The notes under the pieces were generated by a model. That model was not told where the DNA came from and ran no database searches. It saw only the letters and a program-made list of their open reading frames with translations. From Martinezella rhizogenes (lineage in GTDB: Bacteria > Pseudomonadota > Alphaproteobacteria > Rhizobiales > Rhizobiaceae): DNA of 64,000 nucleotides. Each line of letters opens with the position of its first letter. The stretch's first letter is position 1. Positions 40,563 through 48,605 of this stretch are shown here, piece by piece. The stretch spans positions 21,476 through 85,475 of the forward strand of contig NZ_JUHG01000004.1 of assembly GCF_000799715.1 (NCBI RefSeq), written 5' to 3'. The position numbers and the translations under genes were made by a program.

Positions 40563-41555
40563 ATGACTCGTTTCGATGTACTGACCGTTGGCAATGCTAT
40601 CGTCGACATTATCGCGCGCTGCGACGATCAATTTCTGATCGACAACAAGATCACCAAGGCCGCGATGAATCTCATCGATGCCGAGCGTGCCGAACTTCTC
40701 TATTCGCGCATGGGTCCGGCGCTCGAAGCTTCCGGCGGCAGCGCCGGCAACACAGCGGCGGGCGTGGCGAATTTCGGCGGCAAGGCCGCCTATTTCGGCA
40801 AGGTCGCGGAAGATCAGCTCGGGGAGATCTTCGAGCACGACATCCGCGCCCAGGGCGTGCATTACCAGACCAGGCCGAAGGGCACGTTCCCGCCGACGGC
40901 CCGCTCTATGATCTTTGTCACCGAGGACGGCGAGCGCTCGATGAACACCTATCTCGGCGCCTGTGTCGAGCTTGGCCCGGAAGATGTCGAACCCGATGTC
41001 GTCGCCGATGCCAAGGTGACCTATTTCGAAGGCTATCTCTGGGATCCGCCCCGCGCCAAGGAAGCAATCCGCGAATGCGCCCGCATCGCCCATGCCCATG
41101 GCCGGGAAATGTCGATGACGCTCTCCGACAGTTTCTGCGTCGGCCGCTATCGCGAAGAATTCCTCGATCTGATGCGCTCCGGCACCGTCGACATCGTCTT
41201 CGCCAATCATGACGAGGCCCTGTCGCTCTACGAGACCGAGGATTTCGACCGGGCGCTGACGCTGATCGCCGCCGACTGCAAGATCGCGGCCGTTACCACC
41301 GGCAAGGATGGGGCCGTCATCGTGCGCGGCAACGAGCGCTATGTCGTCGATGCCCACCCGATCGAGGAGCGCGTCGACACGACCGGCGCCGGCGATCTCT
41401 TCGCCGCCGGTTTCCTATTCGGCTATACCCAGGGCCGCAGTCTCGAAGATTGCGGCAGGCTCGGCAACCTCGCCGCGGCGATCGTCATCGAGCAGATCGG
41501 CCCTCGGCCAATGAAGTCACTGTCGGAAGCCGCCAAGGAGTTCGGACTTCTCTAA
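40563..41555 (+). CDS. PfkB-family carbohydrate/adenosine kinase
   Basis: 330 residues of the ribokinase/adenosine kinase fold: DVLTVGNAIVDIIARCDD at the start, substrate region GGSAGNTAAGVANFGGKAAY-FGKV, and the C-terminal signature VDTTGAGDLFAAGFLFGYT with catalytic Asp. It is close to the rhizobial proteins usually named adenosine kinase, but the substrate is inferred only. A TTG directly before the ATG at 40563 is possible. A strong terminator follows, so the gene is probably monocistronic. Confidence 0.92.
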   Translation: MTRFDVLTVGNAIVDIIARCDDQFLIDNKITKAAMNLIDAERAELLYSRMGPALEASGGSAGNTAAGVANFGGKAAYFGKVAEDQLGEIFEHDIRAQGVHYQTRPKGTFPPTARSMIFVTEDGERSMNTYLGACVELGPEDVEPDVVADAKVTYFEGYLWDPPRAKEAIRECARIAHAHGREMSMTLSDSFCVGRYREEFLDLMRSGTVDIVFANHDEALSLYETEDFDRALTLIAADCKIAAVTTGKDGAVIVRGNERYVVDAHPIEERVDTTGAGDLFAAGFLFGYTQGRSLEDCGRLGNLAAAIVIEQIGPRPMKSLSEAAKEFGLL

Positions 41556-41584
41556 AAGTCCGCTCGCGCTTCCAGTCCAATCGA

Positions 41585-41619
41585 AACCGCCCGCAACAGA
41601 TCGTTGCGGGCGGTTTTTT
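41585..41619 (+). terminator. Rho-independent terminator of the PfkB gene
   Basis: A 13-bp perfect stem AACCGCCCGCAAC / GTTGCGGGCGGTT, loop AGATC, then TTTT. Confidence 0.92.
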
Positions 41620-41702
41620 GTCGAGCCATGAGGCGAGTGCGGCCTGTTGACTATTTTCTAAGTTCCCACATCATGGACGAACGCCTCAAAAATGGGTTTC
41701 CC

Positions 41703-42137
41703 ATGAAAAGCGATGCCTCTTGGAGCAAGTCTTACAGCTGCGATGTCAATGCTTCGCGGCAGGCAATCTGGCAGGCACTTGCCGACGCCGGCAGATGGAA
41801 GCTGTGGAACTCGGGCGTGAAATCAGTCCAGCTGGATGGAAGTTTCGCCACCGGAACCTGGTTTTCGATGGAGCTGCCTGACGGAGACATTATCCGCAGC
41901 AAACTTGTCGATGTCAGTGCGCCACAGCGTTTCATCGACGAGACTTTGGTTGGCGAAACGCTGATTCAGGTTGAGCATAGCATCGAAGCCATGGCCAACG
42001 ATCAATGTCGGGTCATCTATGCCGTCAACTCTCAAGGGCCTGACGCTCAGGTGATTGGGAAAGCGGTGAGCGCGGATTTTCCGGATGTATTGGCACGGTT
42101 GGCAAAATACGTCGGCGAAAGAACTGCCGATAGATGA
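41703..42137 (+). CDS. SRPBCC-superfamily (START/polyketide cyclase-like) protein
   Basis: About 144 residues with the helix-grip fold pattern: SKSYSCDVNASRQAIWQALA at the start, the WKLWNSGVKSVQLDG strand, FIDETLVGETLIQVEHSIEA, and a long C-terminal helix DFPDVLARLAKYVGE. It binds a hydrophobic ligand of unknown identity. The start is uncertain: ATG at 41703 or, ten codons earlier, ATG at 41673; neither has a strong ribosome site. It may be the last remnant of a small regulon; no partner is evident. Confidence 0.78.
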   Translation: MKSDASWSKSYSCDVNASRQAIWQALADAGRWKLWNSGVKSVQLDGSFATGTWFSMELPDGDIIRSKLVDVSAPQRFIDETLVGETLIQVEHSIEAMANDQCRVIYAVNSQGPDAQVIGKAVSADFPDVLARLAKYVGERTADR

Positions 42138-42197
42138 ATGTCACCGCAGTCAGCGAGAAGCTGAAGCGAATAATTTCCGATGTTTCCTGGATGCGTG

Positions 42198-42815
42198 CTA
42201 CCGGCGCAGCAACTCAATGGTTCCGGCCTCGTGGATAATCAGCATCCCGAGTGCAACGAGCACGAAGGGCACCACTCGGTTTCCATAGCGCCTGTTCGGC
42301 GCGCCGATTGTGCGGTGATTGACCAGGTAATGGGCGGAACCGATCCACATGGCCGTCAGGAAAGCGAAGATGACGGCGATCGTCGCAATCTCATATGCGG
42401 TGCGCGTTGCGAATATTGGCGTGTAGATGCTGATATTGTCGCCGCCGTTCGCGATCGTCACTAGGGCGACAGCCACGATATTGCCGTGTCCGGCTGATGC
42501 CTTCTCATGATTTTCGAGATCGTCGTTAGTGTCGGTGCCTTTCCACAACTCCCATAGTTTTTTCAACCCGATAAAGATCGGCGCCAACCCCAGCAGGCCG
42601 ATATAGGCGGCGGGAATAACAAGAGAAATGAGGGATGCGAGGAGGCCGACGGCAAAAAGAACGGCGATGCCCAGATATTGGCCGATGACAATCTGCCGGG
42701 CACGGAATTTTGGATCCGAAAAAAAACCAAGCAATACGAAGATGTCGTCCACATTCGTCGATACGAACATGACGACGGCGACGCCGAGAATTCCAGGCAA
42801 GTATTCCACGGTCAC
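42198..42815 (-). CDS. CadD-like cadmium/cation resistance transporter family protein
   Basis: A 205-residue inner-membrane protein with five to six helices and the Cad family motifs VMFVSTNVDDIFVLLGFF near the N-terminus and ANGGDNISIYTPIFA in the second half; the paired Asp residues in membrane helices suggest cation handling. In staphylococci CadD confers cadmium resistance; in rhizobia the substrate is untested. GGAAGAG lies only 3 bases before the GTG at 42815; a GTG two codons later (42809) has better spacing and may be the true start. Confidence 0.87.
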   Translation of the reverse strand: MTVEYLPGILGVAVVMFVSTNVDDIFVLLGFFSDPKFRARQIVIGQYLGIAVLFAVGLLASLISLVIPAAYIGLLGLAPIFIGLKKLWELWKGTDTNDDLENHEKASAGHGNIVAVALVTIANGGDNISIYTPIFATRTAYEIATIAVIFAFLTAMWIGSAHYLVNHRTIGAPNRRYGNRVVPFVLVALGMLIIHEAGTIELLRR

Positions 42816-42896
42816 ATCTCTTCCAACGCCAGATGCATCATTGCGTCGGAAAGGTCACGCGATCGTGGCTCCCATGGGGCATGAAGGCTGCTTCTA

Positions 42897-43436
42897 CTAC
42901 TTGAAGGCTTCGCCGGGATAGGCGCCCCAGATCTCGGATTGCGCCACCCAGCCCTCGGTGCCGTCGACGGTCGCAAGGCACCAGTCGCCGGTGCATTCGC
43001 GGACGTTCATCATTACGCCCGGCTGGAGCTTGGCAACGACAGTGCCGGATGGCTGCGCGTCGCGGCGCATGTTGACGAACACGGCCTTGCCCTTGCCCTT
43101 CATCCACGGGGCCGCAAGCGCCGAGCGCTGGCCGGACAGCAGCGACTGGTTGACCCAGCCCTCGGTGCCGTCTGCGTCACGCACGCGGCGCCAATTGTCG
43201 TATTCCTGAATGATCTCGACCGGCAGGCCCTGCTTGAGATAGAGCCATGAGACGGCATAGTCCGCGCTCGGTCCGACGCGCAGGTTGACGCGCTTCGACT
43301 TCAGCGTGACGAATCGCGGCAGCGGCAATCCGCTCGGCCCCTTGGCGGCCTGGGCAGCGGCAAGATCGGCGGTTGCGCCGGCCATCATCAGGCCGATCGC
43401 GAAAACAGCGCAGGACTTCAGTACTTTGCCACGCAT
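42897..43436 (-). CDS. Secreted protein with two bacterial SH3 domains
   Basis: 179 residues. Signal peptide (hydrophobic core CAVFAIGLMMAGATADLAAA, cleavage probably after AQA). Two SH3_4-type domains follow: residues about 42-100 (KRVNLRVGPSADYAVSWLYL, DGTEGWVNQSLL) and 110-175 (VFVNMRRDAQPSGTVVAKLQ, GTEGWVAQSEIWG). The two Cys in RECTGDWC may form a disulfide. The domain type binds peptidoglycan or peptides in the periplasm. Divergent from the dehydrogenase gene. Confidence 0.87.
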   Translation of the reverse strand: MRGKVLKSCAVFAIGLMMAGATADLAAAQAAKGPSGLPLPRFVTLKSKRVNLRVGPSADYAVSWLYLKQGLPVEIIQEYDNWRRVRDADGTEGWVNQSLLSGQRSALAAPWMKGKGKAVFVNMRRDAQPSGTVVAKLQPGVMMNVRECTGDWCLATVDGTEGWVAQSEIWGAYPGEAFK

Positions 43437-43626
43437 AGGGGTTTCCGTTCGTTCATCATGATCAAGGCGCTGTCAGGCTGCCTATTTGCTCCGACCATCG
43501 GCAAATCCTCGGCGCCGCCAGCGAGTTTTGTTTGTCTTCGCCTGCGGGTCTGGTAGAAATGCCCGGAACGGGAAAATTATCCTGCTTCTTGGTTAAAAAC
43601 ATCTGAACAAGGCATCGCCGCTCGCC

Positions 43627-44628
43627 ATGACGACGAAGAAAAAACCGAAGGTCTACGTCACGCGCAAACTGCCCGATGCGGTCGAGACGCGGATGCGCGA
43701 ACTGTTCGATGCCGAACTCAATATTGACGATGTGCCGCGCACGCAGGCGGAGCTTGCCGAAGCCGTGCGGACGGTTGACGTGCTGGTGCCGACGGTCACC
43801 GATCGTATCGACGCCGCGCTGATCGAGGAGGCCGGGCCGCAGATGAAGCTGATCGCCAGCTTTTCCAACGGCACCGACCATATCGATGTCGAAGCCGCCG
43901 CCCGCAAGGGCATCACGGTCACCAATACGCCGAACGTGCTGACCGAGGATACGGCGGACATGACCATGGCGCTGATCCTCGCCGTGCCGCGTCGCGTTGC
44001 CGAGGGTGCGCGGGTGTTGACGGACAAGCCCGGCGAATGGGCCGGCTGGTCGCCCACCTGGATGCTTGGCCGCCGCATTCATGGCAAGCGCATCGGCATT
44101 GTCGGCATGGGCCGTATCGGCACCGCCGTCGCCCGTCGCGCCAAGGCTTTCGGTCTTGCCATCCACTATCACAACCGCAAGCGCGTCAGCGCGGCAACGG
44201 AAGATGAGCTGGAGGCGACCTATTGGGACAGCCTCGACCAGATGCTCGCCCGCGTCGATATCGTCTCAGTCAATTGCCCGTCGACTCCGGCTACATTTCA
44301 TCTGATCTCGGCGCGCCGGCTCGCGCTATTGCAGCCGACCAGCTACATCGTCAATACGGCGCGCGGCGACGTCATCGACGAGACGGCGCTGATCAGAATC
44401 CTGCGCGAGGGCAAGATCGCTGGCGCCGGTCTCGACGTTTTCGAGAACGAACCGGCCGTCAATCCCAAGCTGGTGAAGCTTGCCAACGAGGGCAAGGTGG
44501 TGCTGCTGCCGCATATGGGTTCGGCTACGCTCGAAAGCCGCATCGACATGGGCGACAAGGTCATCATCAATATCCGCACCTTCATCGATGGGCATCGGCC
44601 GCCGAACAGGGTTCTGCCGTTCCGGTGA
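43627..44628 (+). CDS. D-isomer 2-hydroxyacid dehydrogenase (glyoxylate/hydroxypyruvate reductase type)
   Basis: A 333-residue NAD(P)H-dependent reductase of 2-oxoacids. Substrate domain: KVYVTRKLPDAVETRMRELF, ASFSNGTDHIDVEAAARKGI, NTPNVLTEDTADMTMALIL. Cofactor loop GIVGMGRIGTAVARRAKAFG. Catalytic residues: Arg in NTARGDVIDE, Glu in DVFENEPAVNP, His in LLPHMGSATLESR. The GHAV loop after Rossmann strand 2 reads NRKR, favouring NADPH. Best guess GhrB/GyaR-like. ATG at 43627. Confidence 0.92.
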   Translation: MTTKKKPKVYVTRKLPDAVETRMRELFDAELNIDDVPRTQAELAEAVRTVDVLVPTVTDRIDAALIEEAGPQMKLIASFSNGTDHIDVEAAARKGITVTNTPNVLTEDTADMTMALILAVPRRVAEGARVLTDKPGEWAGWSPTWMLGRRIHGKRIGIVGMGRIGTAVARRAKAFGLAIHYHNRKRVSAATEDELEATYWDSLDQMLARVDIVSVNCPSTPATFHLISARRLALLQPTSYIVNTARGDVIDETALIRILREGKIAGAGLDVFENEPAVNPKLVKLANEGKVVLLPHMGSATLESRIDMGDKVIINIRTFIDGHRPPNRVLPFR

Positions 44629-44629
44629 G

Positions 44630-45109
44630 CTAAATCAAGACTTTGCGCATCTCGATCGACGTGGTTCGGTCGAATCCCGCATGACGATTCTCGGCGGTTT
44701 TCTGGAATCCCCAGCGTGCGAAAGCCGCATGATTGCCGGTCAACTCGATGCGTGTTTCCAGCCGCAGTGCACCAAGCCCACACTGCCGCGCCGTTGTTTC
44801 CGCAAGCGCCAGCAGACGCCTGCCGATTCCCTTCCCTTGCTCCGTCGGTAAAACGGCAAGCTTGCCGATATAGAGGCTCTCGGCCTCCAGGCGGCAGAAT
44901 ATACAGCCGGCTAATTGATCGCCATCAAGCGCGATATAGCTGATTTCGCCCTTCGCTTTCTCCTTGAGCGATTGCGGCGTCAGCGACAGAGCGGAGGAAG
45001 CCGGGTCGATCAGCCCATTCATATAGGCGAAGGAGGCCAGAATGAGCGCGAGCAGCTCATCCCAGCGGTCGAAGCTGTCATCGAGGCGTTGAACGGTAAT
45101 ATCGTTCAT
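44630..45109 (-). CDS. GNAT-family N-acetyltransferase
   Basis: 159 residues with the single-domain Acetyltransf_1 pattern: IALDGDQLAGCIFCRLEAES, LYIGKLAVLPTEQGKGIGRR (CoA loop Q-G-K-G-I-G-R), AFARWGFQKTAENRH. Substrate unknown. The start ATG overlaps the stop of the ThiF-like gene by 4 bases, so the two are translationally coupled on the minus strand. It is convergent with the dehydrogenase gene with only one base between stops. Confidence 0.88.
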   Translation of the reverse strand: MNDITVQRLDDSFDRWDELLALILASFAYMNGLIDPASSALSLTPQSLKEKAKGEISYIALDGDQLAGCIFCRLEAESLYIGKLAVLPTEQGKGIGRRLLALAETTARQCGLGALRLETRIELTGNHAAFARWGFQKTAENRHAGFDRTTSIEMRKVLI

Positions 45110-45876
45110 TCGGCGGCGGCCCTGGCGCGCTTGCGGCGGTAGCGGATGGTATCGAAGCGGGCGGCAAGTCCGTCATAGAGCAGCAGCCGGCCGATCAGCG
45201 GTTCGCCGGTGCCGGTGATGAGCTTGATCGCTTCCATCGCCATCAATGTGCCGATGACGCCGGTGAGTGCACCGATGATGCCGGTCTCGGCGCAGGCGGG
45301 AATGAGGCCCTCGGGCGGCGGCGTCGGAAAGAGGTCGCGATAACCGGGGTTCAAGGCGCCATCCGTGCCGGCCTCGTAGGGCTTCAGCGTCGTCACAGAC
45401 CCATCGAACCGGCCGACCGCGCCGGTCACCAGCGGCAGGCGAGCCAACTCGGCGGCGTCGGCCGCGGCATAGCGGGTATCGAAATTGTCGGAGCCGTCGA
45501 CGACGAGGTGAAAGCCGGCGAGGTGTTGCGCGGCAGTCTCCGTCGAAAAACGCTCCTCAAAACGAATCACACGGACATGCGGGTTCAGCCGCGCAATGGC
45601 GTCGGCGGCACTCTGCGTCTTCAACTCGCCGATCGCGCCGGTATCGTGGATCACCTGCCGCTGCAGGTTGGAGAGCGAGACGCGGTCGTCATCGGCAATG
45701 CCGATGGTGCCGACACCGGCGGCGGCGAGATATTGCAGCACCGGCGCGCCGAGCCCGCCGGCGCCGATGACGAGAACGCGTGCCGCCTTCAATTTCTGCT
45801 GGCCCGCGCCGCCCACTTCGGGAAGCAGGATATGGCGCTGATAACGGGCGATTTCGTCTGGGGTCAAAGGGTCCAT
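45106..45876 (-). CDS. HesA/MoeB/ThiF-family E1-like adenylyltransferase
   Basis: Adenylates the C-terminus of a ubiquitin-like sulfur carrier (MoaD or ThiS). 256 residues: RYQRHILLPEVGGAGQQKLK, nucleotide loop VIGAGGLGAPVLQYLAAAGV, DDDRVSLSNLQRQVIHD, SDNFDTRYA and CAETGIIGALTGVIG, all typical. The two CxxC pairs that bind zinc in E. coli MoeB are absent; only one Cys is present. Whether it serves molybdopterin or thiamine synthesis is not clear from context. It is followed by the GNAT gene (4-base overlap). Confidence 0.9.
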   Translation of the reverse strand: MDPLTPDEIARYQRHILLPEVGGAGQQKLKAARVLVIGAGGLGAPVLQYLAAAGVGTIGIADDDRVSLSNLQRQVIHDTGAIGELKTQSAADAIARLNPHVRVIRFEERFSTETAAQHLAGFHLVVDGSDNFDTRYAAADAAELARLPLVTGAVGRFDGSVTTLKPYEAGTDGALNPGYRDLFPTPPPEGLIPACAETGIIGALTGVIGTLMAMEAIKLITGTGEPLIGRLLLYDGLAARFDTIRYRRKRARAAAE

Positions 45877-45912
45877 GGCAAGATGATATCACGCTCCGCG
45901 GAAAATTCGCCG

Positions 45913-47040
45913 CTACGATTTTGCGATGCCGCCATGCGCGACGGTGAAGAATTGCGCCCGCTCGCCAAGTGCCGAGAACATCGCCTTGTCGGTGCCGGTC
46001 ATGAAGGCCTGGCCGCCGAGCCCGTCGATCAGGTCGAAAAGCGCGGCGCGCCGGCCTTCGTCGAGGTGCGCTGCGATTTCGTCGAGCAACAGGATCGGCG
46101 CATGGCCGGTGAGATTGCCGACGAGGCGGGCGTGCGCAAGGATGAGGCCGACCAGCAAGGCTTTCTGCTCGCCCGTCGAGCAGCGCTCCGCCTCCATGTT
46201 CTTCTCGCGATGGCGCACCAGGAGATCGCTCCGGTGCGGCCCATCGAGCGTCCGCCCGGCGGCGGCGTCGCGGTATCGTCCCTCGCGGAGCATGGCGGCG
46301 TAAGTATCCTCGAGATCGAGGGCGGGGCGGTCGAACTGCCCGTCGAGAAAGCCGGAGAGTTCGAGCGCCGCCGAGGGAAAGGGTGTTGCCTCGCGTGTCT
46401 CGGCGATCAATTGGGAGAGAAGCCCGAGCATTTCCTGCCGGGCAAGCGCCATGGCAATGCCGAGGCTTGCCATCTGCTCTTCGATACCGCCGAGCCAGGA
46501 GGGATCGAAGCGGTTTTCGGAAAGCAGTTTGTTGCGGCTGCGCATGGCGCGCTCGAAATCGCTGGCGCGGCGGCCATGCGCTGGATCGAGCGACAGCACC
46601 AGCCGGTCGAGAAAACGGCGGCGCTCGGAGGAGCCGCCGGTAAACAGCCCGTCCATGGCCGGCGTCAGCCAGAGCACGCGCAGATGGTCGGTGAGTTCGT
46701 CGACCGTCTTGGCCGGCGTGCCGTTGATTCGGAGCTTGCGCGCCGTCGTCTCGTCACTCGCGTCGACGCCGGTGCCGATCTCGACAGTGTCCTCCATGCC
46801 CTCAAGCTCGGCAAAGATCGAAAACCCGTTCGGCGCGCCGACGCGGACGACATCCGCATAAGCTGCCCGCCGCAGGCCGCGCCCGGGCGAGAGGAGGGAG
46901 ACCGCCTCCATCAAATTGGTCTTGCCGGCGCCGTTGTCGCCGGTCAGCACCACATGCCGGTCGTCGAGCGTGAGCGCCGCCGCCGCATAATTGCGAAAGT
47001 CGGTCAGCTTCAGGCGCGAGATGAAAACCTTGTGCGGCAT
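45913..47040 (-). CDS. recF: DNA replication/repair protein RecF
   Basis: SMC-like ATPase that with RecO/RecR loads RecA at gaps. 375 residues: SRLKLTDFRNYAAAALTLDD at the start, Walker A GDNGAGKTN (residues 34-42), DGLFTGGSSERRRFLDRLVL, DGPHRSDLLV, ABC signature CSTGEQKALLVGLILAHA and Walker B PILLLDEIAAHLDEGRR. Complete. It is not next to dnaA-dnaN as in many bacteria, which is normal in rhizobia. The ThiF-like gene follows after 36 bases. Confidence 0.96.
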   Translation of the reverse strand: MPHKVFISRLKLTDFRNYAAAALTLDDRHVVLTGDNGAGKTNLMEAVSLLSPGRGLRRAAYADVVRVGAPNGFSIFAELEGMEDTVEIGTGVDASDETTARKLRINGTPAKTVDELTDHLRVLWLTPAMDGLFTGGSSERRRFLDRLVLSLDPAHGRRASDFERAMRSRNKLLSENRFDPSWLGGIEEQMASLGIAMALARQEMLGLLSQLIAETREATPFPSAALELSGFLDGQFDRPALDLEDTYAAMLREGRYRDAAAGRTLDGPHRSDLLVRHREKNMEAERCSTGEQKALLVGLILAHARLVGNLTGHAPILLLDEIAAHLDEGRRAALFDLIDGLGGQAFMTGTDKAMFSALGERAQFFTVAHGGIAKS

Positions 47041-47147
47041 CGGTCATCCGGATTCGTATCGATGGCCGAGGGGTATGCCGAACCCCGCCCGAGCGCAAGG
47101 ATTTTGCCGACTGTTCTCAGCGTAGATCGTTCGAAGTGGCATCGGGG

Positions 47148-47309
47148 CCACCTCGTCCTTCGACGGGCTCAGGATGAGGGTGGAGTGAACCTCGGAATGA
47201 AGGCTAAGACGATTCTCGAATAGAGATGAGGTGAAAATGTAGTCGCCGAGCAGCACAAGGATTAGCCCTCATGGTGAGGAGGCCCGCAGGCCGTCTCGAA
47301 CCACGAGGG
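47148..47309. repeat. Intergenic palindromic repeats
   Basis: Two hairpins in the 345-base recF/dnaJ gap: CCACCTCGTCCT / AGGATGAGGGTGG (47148-47183), and CCCTCATGGT / ACCACGAGGG (47266-47309) with inner GGCCCGCAGGCC. Both resemble the CTCATCCT-type repeats scattered in rhizobial genomes. No gene is seen in the gap. Confidence 0.65.
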
Positions 47310-47330
47310 CGGATGATTCGATTGCAAACA

Positions 47331-47361
47331 AAAAAACCGGCCGAATATCGTCGGCCGGTTT
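47331..47361 (-). terminator. Rho-independent terminator of dnaK-dnaJ
   Basis: An 11-bp stem AAACCGGCCGA / TCGGCCGGTTT with 6-base loop; on the minus strand it is followed by a T tract (A tract 47331-47336). It lies 25 bases after the dnaJ stop. Confidence 0.9.
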
Positions 47362-47385
47362 ATGGAGAACGGCGTGATTCGCCGC

Positions 47386-48522
47386 CTAATCGCTGAAGGT
47401 GTCGAAGAAATCCTTCATCCGGGCAAAGAAGCCGGTTGATTCGGGATTGTTGTCCTTCGAGGAGATCTGTTCGAATTCCTGCAGCAGCTCGCGCTGGCGC
47501 TTGGTGAGCTTCTGCGGCGTTTCGATCTGGATCTGGATATAGAGATCGCCGATCTGGCTGGAGCGCAGCACCGGCATGCCCTTGGCCTTGAGGCGGAATT
47601 GCTTGCCGACCTGCGTGCCCTCGGGGACGGTGACACGCGATTTAGTGCCGTCGAGCGTCGCGACATCGAAGGTGCCCCCAAGCGCCGCCGTCGTCATCGA
47701 GATCGGCACCGCGCAATAAAGATCGGCGCCGTCGCGCTGGAAGAATTCATGCGGCTTGACGGAAAGGAAGATGTAGAGATCGCCCGATGGTCCGCCGCGC
47801 AGGCCGGCTTCACCTTCACCCTGCAGGCGGATGCGCGTGCCGTCCTCGATGCCCGAGGGGATATTGACCGAGAGCGAGCGCTCTTCTGTGATGCGGCCCT
47901 GGCCATGGCACTTGCCGCAGGGATCGGGGATGATCTGGCCGCGGCCGTGGCAGGTCGGACAGGTGCGTTCGACCGAGAAGAAGCCTTGCGCGGCGCGCAC
48001 CCGGCCCGAGCCCTGGCAGGTGCCGCAGGTCTTTGGCTGCGTGCCCGGCTTGGCGCCGGAACCGGAGCAGACGTCGCAGGTGATCGAGGTCGGCACGCGG
48101 ATCTGTGCCGTTTTGCCGGAAAAGGCTTCCTCGAGCGAGATTTCCATGTTGTAGCGAAGATCGGCGCCGCGTTCGCGACCGCCCGAGGAGCGCGCGCGAC
48201 CGCGTCCGCCGCCCATCATCTCGCCGAAGATATCCTCGAAAATGTCGGAGAAGCCGCCGCCACCGCCGAAGCCACCGCCGCCGCCCATGCCGCCATGCTC
48301 GAAGGCAGCGTGGCCGTAACGATCATAGGCCGCGCGCTTGTTCGGGTCCTTGAGCGTTTCGTAGGCTTCGTTGATTTCCTTGAACTTGCGTTCGGAGTCA
48401 TTGTCATCAGGATTCTTATCCGGATGAAATTGCATTGCCAGCTTGCGAAAAGCGCTCTTGAGCTCCTTTTCGTCTGCTGTCCTGGAGACGCCCAATGTCT
48501 CGTAATAGTCCGCTTTTGCCAT
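47386..48522 (-). CDS. dnaJ: Chaperone DnaJ (Hsp40)
   Basis: Delivers unfolded clients to DnaK and stimulates its ATPase. 378 residues: J domain with HPD at residues 33-35, Gly/Phe-rich linker ([20 protein letters not shown]), zinc domain with four CxxCxGxG repeats ([32 protein letters not shown]) and C-terminal substrate-binding domains. Complete. It lies downstream of dnaK with an 83-base spacer containing a hairpin. Confidence 0.98.
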   Translation of the reverse strand: MAKADYYETLGVSRTADEKELKSAFRKLAMQFHPDKNPDDNDSERKFKEINEAYETLKDPNKRAAYDRYGHAAFEHGGMGGGGGFGGGGGFSDIFEDIFGEMMGGGRGRARSSGGRERGADLRYNMEISLEEAFSGKTAQIRVPTSITCDVCSGSGAKPGTQPKTCGTCQGSGRVRAAQGFFSVERTCPTCHGRGQIIPDPCGKCHGQGRITEERSLSVNIPSGIEDGTRIRLQGEGEAGLRGGPSGDLYIFLSVKPHEFFQRDGADLYCAVPISMTTAALGGTFDVATLDGTKSRVTVPEGTQVGKQFRLKAKGMPVLRSSQIGDLYIQIQIETPQKLTKRQRELLQEFEQISSKDNNPESTGFFARMKDFFDTFSD

Positions 48523-48549
48523 TAAGGATTAGACCCCGGAAATGGATTT

Positions 48550-48571
48550 CCGGCTGCCAAAAGGCAGCCGG
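48550..48571 (-). promoter_or_regulatory. Intercistronic hairpin between dnaK and dnaJ
   Basis: A 9-bp perfect stem CCGGCTGCC / GGCAGCCGG with AAAA loop and no T tract. It probably stabilises the dnaK 3' end or lowers dnaJ read-through, giving more DnaK than DnaJ. Confidence 0.5.
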
Positions 48572-48605
48572 ATCTGAGTTTCCGCAAAACCATCAAGGTT
48601 CGCGC

